The notes under the pieces are model-generated. The model did no database searches and had not been told where the DNA came from. It saw only the letters and a program-made list of their open reading frames with translations. Shown here in pieces: positions 57,644-64,000 of a DNA stretch of 64,000 nt. How positions within the stretch are numbered: position 1 is the first letter of the stretch; every line of letters begins with the position of its first letter. The translations under genes were made by a program, and so were the position numbers. Source of the stretch: Serratia sp. AKBS12 (GTDB taxonomy: Bacteria > Pseudomonadota > Gammaproteobacteria > Enterobacterales > Enterobacteriaceae); contig NZ_JANUSB010000002.1 of assembly GCF_024793895.1 (NCBI RefSeq), positions 248,001 through 312,000 on the forward strand, in the 5' to 3' direction.

Positions 57644-58771
57644 ATGTCCAGCAGTCTGACGATCGCCAACCGGCAAACCTGGTTTGGCCACGGCAGTATT
57701 CGGCACCTGCTGCCACTGCTCCAGGCAGAGGCGCAGCCCACCCTGTTGTTCAGCTGCCGTTCGTTTCTCAACGGCGAGGTTTATGCCGCACTGGCCGCCG
57801 AACTGGAGCCGTTGCTGGTGGGAACCGAAATCGTCAGTCACGAGGCGTCGCCGCAGGACATCGATCGCTGGGTGGCTCGCTGGCGTGGTAAAGCCGCTCG
57901 GGTGGTCGCCATCGGTGGCGGCAGCGTGCTGGACGCCGCCAAGGCATTTTCCGCGCTGGTACAGCACCCGCTGCCGACGCTGCGTTATATGGAAAAGGTC
58001 GGTGATAGCCCGCTCAGCGGCGCGACGTTGCCGCTGATTGCCATTCCCACTACCGCCGGTACCGGCAGCGAGGTAACGCAAAACGCCGTGATCACCGATA
58101 CCCAGCTCAGCAAGGTGAAAGCCTCGTTGCGCCATAACAATTTTGTGCCGCAGGTGGCGATCCTCGATCCGCAGCTGCTGGCCGGCGCGCCGGATCGGGT
58201 GCTGACCTACTGCGCCATTGATGCCTTCACCCACCTGTTTGAAGCCTATCTGTCCAAAACCGCCAACAGCCTGTCGCGCGAAATGTCATTGACCGGCATC
58301 GGTCTGTTCCTCGAGGCCTGGCCGGCGCTGAACCGCAGCGATGCTGCGCGGGAAGCCATCATGCACGCCTCGTATCTGGGGGGGCTGACGCTGAGCATGG
58401 CGGGGCTGGGGGTGATCCACGGTATCGCCGGTGAAATCGGCGCGCTGCGCGCCTACCACCATGGCCAGCTGTGTGGCCGACTGCTGCTGCCGTTTCTGTC
58501 GTTGCTGGCAGACAGTGCGCAGCCCGAGCAGCGCGCGCGCATGGCACAGCTGGCGGCGCGGCTGTTCCCGCAACACGCCCAGCGCCCGGAACGGTATCTG
58601 CACCAGATGATTACCGAACATGCCATCACGCCGTTTTGGCAAAACGATCTGCCCTTGAGCGAGGATCAGTTGCTGATCGTCATCGACAAGTCCAACAGCA
58701 AGAATTCGCTGGTTGATTATTCTGCCGCCCAGCGCCGCACGATGATCGAACAGGCATTGCGCATTGAATGA
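57644..58771 (+). CDS. Iron-containing alcohol dehydrogenase
   Basis: 375-residue type III dehydrogenase. The NAD loop is GGGSVLDAAKAFS near residue 90, with IPTTAGTGSEVTQNAV near 132. Metal ligands are an Asp in ILDPQLL, His in FTHLFEAY near 205, His in GVIHGIAGEIGA near 258 and His in YHHGQLCG near 272. It interconverts an aldehyde and alcohol; within the island it could act on the aldehyde from the FAD amine oxidase. ATG at 57644 after AAGGAG, divergent from the LuxR-type gene with 159 bases between. Confidence 0.87.
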   Translation: MSSSLTIANRQTWFGHGSIRHLLPLLQAEAQPTLLFSCRSFLNGEVYAALAAELEPLLVGTEIVSHEASPQDIDRWVARWRGKAARVVAIGGGSVLDAAKAFSALVQHPLPTLRYMEKVGDSPLSGATLPLIAIPTTAGTGSEVTQNAVITDTQLSKVKASLRHNNFVPQVAILDPQLLAGAPDRVLTYCAIDAFTHLFEAYLSKTANSLSREMSLTGIGLFLEAWPALNRSDAAREAIMHASYLGGLTLSMAGLGVIHGIAGEIGALRAYHHGQLCGRLLLPFLSLLADSAQPEQRARMAQLAARLFPQHAQRPERYLHQMITEHAITPFWQNDLPLSEDQLLIVIDKSNSKNSLVDYSAAQRRTMIEQALRIE

Positions 58772-58803
58772 TCATATAATCAAACAACTAGCGGGAGGTA
58801 GGT

Positions 58804-58899
58804 ATGAGTATCATTGATTGGATCCTCGCCGGCATCGCGGTGGGCCTGATTGTCGGTGCACTGATGAAAATGTTCGGCAAGAAAAACAAAGACCAGTAA
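58804..58899 (+). CDS. 31-residue single-helix membrane peptide
   Basis: MSIIDWILAGIAVGLIVGAL is followed by MKMFGKKNKDQ: one glycine-zipper-like transmembrane helix (roughly residues 4-23) and a basic, charged C-terminal tail. A strong GGGAGG lies seven bases upstream of the ATG, which argues that it is made. It starts 33 bases after the alcohol-dehydrogenase gene and is followed by the hairpin region and the membrane protein at 58943. No family recognised; small regulators of membrane proteins look like this. Confidence 0.7.
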   Translation: MSIIDWILAGIAVGLIVGALMKMFGKKNKDQ

Positions 58900-58907
58900 C
58901 TTACCGA

Positions 58908-58937
58908 GGGAGCTATGCAAATAGCTCCCTTGGGAGC
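58908..58937 (+). promoter_or_regulatory. Mutually exclusive hairpins covering a ribosome-binding site
   Basis: GGGAGCTAT (58908-58916) pairs perfectly with ATAGCTCCC (58921-58929) around GCAA, a stable-type tetraloop. The GCTCC of that same right arm (58924-58928) can instead pair with GGAGC at 58933-58937, which contains the Shine-Dalgarno of the ATG at 58943. The two folds cannot coexist. The first leaves the ribosome site free and the second hides it. Translational switching is inferred. Confidence 0.55.
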
Positions 58938-58942
58938 CGGTG

Positions 58943-60058
58943 ATGACAACTTCAAGGGACTGGATGATGAACCGTTTACGCTTATTTCTCGCCTCACTAA
59001 CCCCACAAAACATAAACATTGCCCTTGCGGTCACGTTTATTGCCATCGCAATAATCTCCCCCAAAATGGCAGCGATACTGATATATATAATAATGGGGTT
59101 GGCATTATTAAAAATAATATACTCAACGATAAAAAGAATTTTCGTCATTTTCCCCCTGGTAAGAAAGAAGATAATCACACGCGGCTGGCGTATGGTGGTG
59201 CATACACGTAAATTTTATGCCATATCCCCCACGACCGAATTATTCTTTCTACTATCCTTATTGATTATTCCGGTTATTTTCGTCGTTCTGCTAATCTGGC
59301 AGAACCTATCCGGGGCAAATGTGCTTATCGCGATATTGGCCATCACGCTATCATGTGCGGCCTTCTTCGATATTAAAGGCAAGGTAAGCTGGCTGATAAA
59401 GAAGGCCTGGGCACGTGTCATCGGCAAGCTGCTGTTCGCCGGTATCGGTTCCGTTGCTTTTTTTATCGCGCTCGCAGGGATCAAGCAATCGCTCTATCAA
59501 ATGACACAGGTCGACGCCAAGCACTTTCCGGAGTTCGTCAATCTTGCTGCCACCCTTTATACACCGATAATCTACTGCTATTTCATCGGTTTTTTATTGA
59601 TGACGATGGTCGTGATTGAATGGTTTGCCATCATGCTACCGATGTCGATTTCACCGCTTTTAAGCTCTTTTTACCCCGGGAAATTAGCGCGCGTTTCTTA
59701 TCGCCTGCGCACCGGTAAAAAAGAGCCTTCAGACCATACGCCATTTCAACCCAGAGACCTGCTGTTCCTGTTGCGCATTTTCGCACCATTAGCCTTAGTC
59801 ATTACCTTTAGCTATATTGCCAATGGCTTATCGGCAACCACCGACGGCTGGCTCAACAAGACTATTATCTCCGCGCTGATTGAAATGCATTATCACGATA
59901 ATGCCGATTGTCAAAACTTACCTTGGAATACCAAACTGTTACGTTTGGACAAAGACACGGTTTCTGTCGTTCAATCGACAGAAACCGGCGGATTCACATT
60001 TTCAAAACAACGCTGTCCGTTAACGTCGGTAATGGATAATCCACAACATAATCCTTAA
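58943..60058 (+). CDS. Unrecognised polytopic membrane protein
   Basis: 371 residues, seven or eight predicted membrane helices. Two are near residues 25-60, two near 90-140, one near 160, and pairs near 200-245 and 275-300. The C-terminal ~70 residues (QPRDLLFLLRIFAPLALVIT then DNADCQNLPW, TGGFTFSKQRCPL) end in a polar, probably periplasmic domain with two Cys that may pair. A+T content and codon use differ from the GC-rich neighbours, suggesting separate ancestry. Start at ATG 58943, GGGAG seven bases upstream; GTG at 58940 is possible. No function assigned. It overlaps the convergent phospholipase-D gene by 4 bases. Confidence 0.75.
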   Translation: MTTSRDWMMNRLRLFLASLTPQNINIALAVTFIAIAIISPKMAAILIYIIMGLALLKIIYSTIKRIFVIFPLVRKKIITRGWRMVVHTRKFYAISPTTELFFLLSLLIIPVIFVVLLIWQNLSGANVLIAILAITLSCAAFFDIKGKVSWLIKKAWARVIGKLLFAGIGSVAFFIALAGIKQSLYQMTQVDAKHFPEFVNLAATLYTPIIYCYFIGFLLMTMVVIEWFAIMLPMSISPLLSSFYPGKLARVSYRLRTGKKEPSDHTPFQPRDLLFLLRIFAPLALVITFSYIANGLSATTDGWLNKTIISALIEMHYHDNADCQNLPWNTKLLRLDKDTVSVVQSTETGGFTFSKQRCPLTSVMDNPQHNP

Positions 60059-61305
60059 TCACCGCCCGGCTTTGGTGCCGGGTAGTCATAGTCGACGCGC
60101 AGCGCAGCGGCGTAGTCACTGTCCCACAGCTGACTGAACAGCCGATCGACCCGCTGCGCCATGGCGGCGTTGTTCAGCACCAGTTCCAGATTGCGTGAAT
60201 TATCCAGGTAGCCGCCGGTCCAGTTGCTGGTGCCGATCCACGCACGTTCGCCGTCAATGGACATGATTTTGCTGTGGATCACCCGCGCATACGGGATGAA
60301 ACCGCCTTGCGCCTCGGGGATGGTCACCACCTTGATCTGCACATTAGGCAACAGCGCCAGGCTTTTCAGGTAGTCGATATCGGGCTTGTCGGTGTTCCAG
60401 TTGGCAACCATCAGTTCGATCTGCACGCCGCGCGCTGCCGCGCTACGCAACGCGTTGTCGATCACCGCGTAGTAGGGTCGGCTGCGTTGCGGGCCATAAG
60501 ACAGTGGCGCATAATCCATCACCTGCACCCGCACCTGCCGCTTGGCCGCTGCCAACAGGCGTGGCAGCTCGTCTTGCGAATCGGTAACCCCGGGCGGATC
60601 GTAAGCCCGCGGGCTGGCAACCAGATAATTTCCGCCGGACTGCGGCTCTGCCGGCGGCTGATAATCCAGCGCCGGCACCGGCTTGCCGGCCGCCAACCGG
60701 GCCTGAGCCTGCCAATCCTGCTCAAAAATCGCCTGCACCTGGCTCACCACCTTGCCGTCGCTGATGCGCAAACCGGTTTCCTGGATATGTTCCAGCGCCC
60801 GCCAGTCAAAATTCTGACTGCCGACAAACGCCTGTTCACCGTCCACCAGCAGGTATTTGGCATGCAGAATGCCGCCGCTCAACTGCTGATACGGGATAAT
60901 ACGCAACTCAAGGTTGGGGATCGCCTTCAGCTGTTCCAACGTGGCCGGCGTCGAGTTGCGGATCCCTTTCTGCTCCAGCAGAAAACGGATCTTCACTCCG
61001 CGCTCGCCGGCCGCCTTCAACTGCGCCAACACGCCGTCCAGCCGCCCTCCGGGCTGGTTGGCAACGTAAAACTGGGCAATGTCGATACGCTGCCTGGCCG
61101 CCGCAAACATCTGTTGCCAGACCTCGGCGGTGTCGCGCAGATCGTCGTTATGCAGGCGGGTCTCCACTGGCGCGCTATACACCAGTTCATAGCCGGGGAT
61201 TTCAAAACGCGCCGCGGCGGCGTGGCTCAACATCAACAGACAGCTCCCCCATAATGCCGTGCATAGGCGGTGTGATGGCCGCCGTGGTTGACGGCCATTA
61301 GGCAT
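60055..61305 (-). CDS. Secreted phospholipase D-fold protein
   Basis: 416 residues with an N-terminal signal peptide (about 1-32, ending SHAAAA). Two complete HKD motifs are present: HAKYLLVDGEQAFVGSQNFD (H148, K150, D155) and HSKIMSIDGERAWIGTSNWT (H344, K346, D351). DWRALEHIQETGL after the first recalls PLD3/PLD4 and poxvirus K4-type members, so a nuclease or phospholipid transferase role is open. The ATG at 61305 lies inside the end of the ExbB-like gene (8-base overlap) with GGGGAG upstream. The product would act in the periplasm or outside the cell. Confidence 0.87.
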   Translation of the reverse strand: MPNGRQPRRPSHRLCTALWGSCLLMLSHAAAARFEIPGYELVYSAPVETRLHNDDLRDTAEVWQQMFAAARQRIDIAQFYVANQPGGRLDGVLAQLKAAGERGVKIRFLLEQKGIRNSTPATLEQLKAIPNLELRIIPYQQLSGGILHAKYLLVDGEQAFVGSQNFDWRALEHIQETGLRISDGKVVSQVQAIFEQDWQAQARLAAGKPVPALDYQPPAEPQSGGNYLVASPRAYDPPGVTDSQDELPRLLAAAKRQVRVQVMDYAPLSYGPQRSRPYYAVIDNALRSAAARGVQIELMVANWNTDKPDIDYLKSLALLPNVQIKVVTIPEAQGGFIPYARVIHSKIMSIDGERAWIGTSNWTGGYLDNSRNLELVLNNAAMAQRVDRLFSQLWDSDYAAALRVDYDYPAPKPGGD

Positions 61306-61948
61306 AACGTTGCTCCCCACTGTCAACCCAACGGTCGGTCTGGTCTTGTTCCGGGCGGCTGGTCGGCGTGCCGGCACGGATCAGCAGTACCTTCAGCAGT
61401 TCGTTAATCCGCTCCATGCGGCTTTGCAGGTAATTATTGCCTACCAGACACAGCAGCGCGATGGCGATACCGAGGCCGGTGGCGTACAGCGCGGTGCCCA
61501 TGCCGGCCGACACCAGGCTCGGTTCGGACACCCCGGACGCCGCCAACGCCTTGAAGGTTTCGATGATGCCCATCACCGTGCCGAGCAGTCCAAGCAGCGG
61601 TGCGGCGGTAACGATGGTTTCCAGCAGCCACAGCCCGCGGCTCATCAGCGGTTTGCTCAACAGATACTGCGCGTCGATCACATCCCCCAGCGCTTCACGA
61701 TCGCCAGCCTGATGTTTATGTTCCAGTACCGGCAGGATCACCGCCAGCGGCAAACTGTTGCGCTGGGTTAATGACTGCGGCAGATCGCCGGCGCGGCGCA
61801 CCTGCGGCGTCAGCGCCTGTTCCAGCCGACGCGCCTGCCGTTGGGTGTAGGCAAAATACAGCGCGCGTTCGATAATAATCACCAGCGCAATCACCAGCGC
61901 GGCGTACATCACGTAAAAGATAATGTCGTGCAACAGATTGGCATTCAT
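61298..61948 (-). CDS. MotA/TolQ/ExbB-family proton channel protein
   Basis: 216 residues with three transmembrane helices: VMYAALVIALVIIIERALYF near residue 15 and the conserved pair at 115-190 (ETIVTAAPLLGLLGTVMGIIETF, quoted in part, and AGMGTALYATGLGIAIALLCLVGN). The Thr-Ala-Pro-Leu-Leu-Gly-Leu-Leu-Gly-Thr-Val signature is that of ExbB/TolQ. No ExbD or TonB partner is in the window; it may lie beyond the receptor gene. ATG at 61948 after GGGGGC. It is 18 bases from the TonB-dependent receptor and overlaps the phospholipase gene. Confidence 0.88.
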   Translation of the reverse strand: MNANLLHDIIFYVMYAALVIALVIIIERALYFAYTQRQARRLEQALTPQVRRAGDLPQSLTQRNSLPLAVILPVLEHKHQAGDREALGDVIDAQYLLSKPLMSRGLWLLETIVTAAPLLGLLGTVMGIIETFKALAASGVSEPSLVSAGMGTALYATGLGIAIALLCLVGNNYLQSRMERINELLKVLLIRAGTPTSRPEQDQTDRWVDSGEQRYA

Positions 61949-61966
61949 AACGCCCCCTTCAATCAA

Positions 61967-64000
61967 TTAAAATGTGGCTTCCAGCGATACGCTAAAGGTG
62001 CGCTCTTCGCCGACGTTGTAATACGGCGTGCTGGCTTTTACGCCGTTATACGCTGCCGCATTGAACGTGGTACTGCGCACCGAGGTCAGGTATTCCTTGT
62101 CAAACAGGTTGCTGACGCCAAAACGCAATGCCGCGCTCTTGACGATTTTCTTGTCCACCGGCAGATAAACCCCGGCCGCCAGATCGACCACCGTGCGCCC
62201 ACCGATTTTTTCGTCGTTGGTCAGATCGCCATAGAACGAACTGACGTATTTGCTACTGACGCTGCCATAGTACAAACCGTCGTCGTAGCCCAGCGTCAGG
62301 TTGAGCAGGTTCCTGGGTACGTTAGGCACGTCCTTGCCGGAGGTCGGCAATTCATGGCCGCCGTTGCTGACGATGTTGTTCTGCTGCTTGGCCTGGGTGT
62401 AGGTATAGGAAGCGTAATAGTTGAAGTTATGCGGCAACTGACCGCTCCACTCCAGCTCCAGCCCCTTGTTCTCCACATTGCCAATGTTCATCATTTCGTA
62501 ATCGCCGTCGGCATTGGTGGTAGAAATCTGCCGATCGCTGTAACGCAGGTAGAACAGCGTGGCGCTCAACAGCATGTCCTCCTGCTGGAAACGCCAGCCC
62601 AGCTCGTGGTTCCAGCTGAGTTCCGGTTTGGTATTGATCGAATCGCCCACGTTGTACAGCACGTAGTTCGGCGGGGTGCGCATATTGCGCGTCAGGTTGT
62701 AAAACAACTGGTTTTCCTGATTGAGCCTGTAGCTGGCGCTGAAGTTAGGCAGTAATTCGTGGTAAGTGGCCTTGCGGTTTTCCGGCACGTTGTACAGGCT
62801 GCCGCGGTTTTCCCCCTTGCGCTCCACATACTGGTACGCCAGCCCGCCGACAAAGGTCCATTCCGGCGAGAAGAACCAGGTATCCTGCAGCCAGACTTTT
62901 TGCGCCGGCGTCACGGTGTACTGGTTGCGCCCCTGTACGGTGTTGCCGTTGGCGTCCTGTACCTGATCGCTGCCGCCCGGCTTGCCCCAGATCTGCGCCG
63001 GGTTGCCGTCGCCGTTGATGCTGATGAACGGCTGCGTTTGCAGCTGACGTGCTCGCTCATACCAATAGCCCACGTCGAGGCTGTGCTGTTCGTTGATGTC
63101 CCACTTCAGTTTGGTGGTAATGCCCGGCCGCCAGGTTTGTGTCCACGATGGGCGATAGTAGGTATTGGACCCGAGATTGCTCAGGTCATATTGTCCGGCG
63201 CGATCCGAGGTGCTGGACAGTACCGAGGCGGTCTGGCCGGTGAAGCTGCCGCCGTTGCCCCAGTAATAGTACGGTTGCAGCGTCAACGACAGGTTGTCGC
63301 GCAGTTGCAGCTTCTGGGTAAACGACAGGGTAAAGTTTTCGAACGGGTTGCGGTCGATTTTGTAGTATTTGTTCAACTGTCCTTTGCTGTTGTACTCCGG
63401 CGTGGTGGCGTAATCGGTATAGCGGCCATCCTGTTCGAACTGCGCCTTGCTCAGGGTGTTGTAGTTGGCGTTTTCCTGCCGGTTATATTTCATCACCAGG
63501 TTACTGCTGTTGCCGTTGCCGTCTTCATACAACGAGTTCATTTCAAACTTGTCGGAATATTCACGCCCTTCGCCGCGCCACTTTTTGGCTTCGGTGTGCG
63601 AATAGGAGATCCAGTTGCTAAAGCCGTTATACTCGCCGGTTTCCAAACGAGCGAAGGTCTTGCTGAGATTATTGCTGCCGAGCGTCTGCTTGACGAAGCC
63701 GCCAAAGTCCTTGGCCGGGCGGCGCGTCACCAGCCCGATATTGCCGCCGCTGGAGCCGATGTGCGGACCGTCGACCTCGGAGGAACCCTGGGTGACGAAA
63801 ATTTCCTGCAGGTTTTCCGCGTCGCCTAGCAGGTTCGGATAGACCGCATAGTTACCGGAATCGTTAATCGGAATGCCGTCCATCGACAGGCCGATTTGGT
63901 CTGACGTCATGCCGCGCATGGTGTAATCAACACCGCTCAGACCGCTGGCGTCGTTGCTGTTAATGTTCAGGCCCGGCGTATATTTCAATTTATCGATGGC
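61967..64000 (-). CDS. TonB-dependent outer-membrane receptor (N-terminus beyond window)
   Basis: About 677 residues visible, open at 64000. The plug domain has MRGMTSDQIGLSMDGIPIND and VTQGSSEVDGPHIGSSGGNI (about residues 30-90); the rest is a 22-strand barrel with typical Tyr/aromatic alternation, NLFDKEYLTS near the end and a terminal Phe (SLEATF) for BAM recognition. The signal peptide and TonB box lie outside the window. Substrate unknown; the plug style resembles siderophore and metal-chelate receptors. First of three co-directional genes with the ExbB-like and phospholipase-D genes. Confidence 0.9.
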   Translation of the reverse strand, partial: AIDKLKYTPGLNINSNDASGLSGVDYTMRGMTSDQIGLSMDGIPINDSGNYAVYPNLLGDAENLQEIFVTQGSSEVDGPHIGSSGGNIGLVTRRPAKDFGGFVKQTLGSNNLSKTFARLETGEYNGFSNWISYSHTEAKKWRGEGREYSDKFEMNSLYEDGNGNSSNLVMKYNRQENANYNTLSKAQFEQDGRYTDYATTPEYNSKGQLNKYYKIDRNPFENFTLSFTQKLQLRDNLSLTLQPYYYWGNGGSFTGQTASVLSSTSDRAGQYDLSNLGSNTYYRPSWTQTWRPGITTKLKWDINEQHSLDVGYWYERARQLQTQPFISINGDGNPAQIWGKPGGSDQVQDANGNTVQGRNQYTVTPAQKVWLQDTWFFSPEWTFVGGLAYQYVERKGENRGSLYNVPENRKATYHELLPNFSASYRLNQENQLFYNLTRNMRTPPNYVLYNVGDSINTKPELSWNHELGWRFQQEDMLLSATLFYLRYSDRQISTTNADGDYEMMNIGNVENKGLELEWSGQLPHNFNYYASYTYTQAKQQNNIVSNGGHELPTSGKDVPNVPRNLLNLTLGYDDGLYYGSVSSKYVSSFYGDLTNDEKIGGRTVVDLAAGVYLPVDKKIVKSAALRFGVSNLFDKEYLTSVRSTTFNAAAYNGVKASTPYYNVGEERTFSVSLEATF

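Overview
The window comes from a GC-rich enterobacterium most like Serratia (Yersiniaceae). The reasons are the enterobacterial backbone deoA-deoC, yjjV-yjjU-ytjA-osmY, prfC, rimI-holD, rsmC and three tandem tRNA-Leu(CAG) genes followed by yjjZ, combined with large catabolic blocks at positions where E. coli K-12 has none. This assignment rests on recognised protein families and gene order, not on a database search.

Layout. 1-2970: the start of the deo nucleoside-degradation operon (deoC, partial deoA) and a CNT nucleoside transporter, both behind CRP-type promoters, then the C-terminal remnant of a 5'-nucleotidase. 3400-12400: a LacI-type regulator and a seven-gene minus-strand operon (Zn polyol dehydrogenase, CUT2-type sugar ABC importer, L-xylulose kinase, 3-epimerase, 4-epimerase). 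Together these would import a pentitol and convert it through L-xylulose to D-xylulose 5-phosphate. 12600-22575: conserved housekeeping backbone, an aldo/keto reductase with a divergent LysR regulator, and the tRNA-Leu cluster. 22600-24390: Fur-box-preceded yjjZ and a membrane diguanylate cyclase. 24390-31660: a complete non-phosphorylating L-fucose pathway (FucP-like importer, mutarotase, dehydrogenase, lactonase, dehydratase, second dehydrogenase, FAH-type hydrolase) with a divergent FadR/GntR regulator and palindromic operators. 31660-34960: a decayed stretch, a frameshifted GlcG/HbpS-like gene, a periplasmic hydroxyisourate hydrolase and ampH.

34960-46130 is a full 4-hydroxyphenylacetate (homoprotocatechuate meta-cleavage) cluster, hpaG1G2EDFHIXA and hpaBC, with hpaR divergent; the decarboxylase/isomerase is two genes rather than one fusion. 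46135-58770 is an accessory island with a MoaF-family protein, two SDRs, an APC permease, an MFS carrier, a histone-deacetylase-fold amidohydrolase, an alpha/beta hydrolase, a cupin, an FAD amine-oxidase-like enzyme, two LuxR-type regulators and an iron-dependent alcohol dehydrogenase. Lying beside hpa, it could funnel aromatic or N-acylated amines into 4-hydroxyphenylacetate. This is my main candidate for an undescribed system and is an inference.

58800-64000 holds a 31-residue membrane peptide, an RNA-hairpin region in front of an unrecognised polytopic membrane protein, and a minus-strand operon of a TonB-dependent receptor (partial), an ExbB/TolQ-like proton channel and a secreted phospholipase-D-fold protein. 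No CRISPR array, phage, insertion sequence or plasmid origin was seen.
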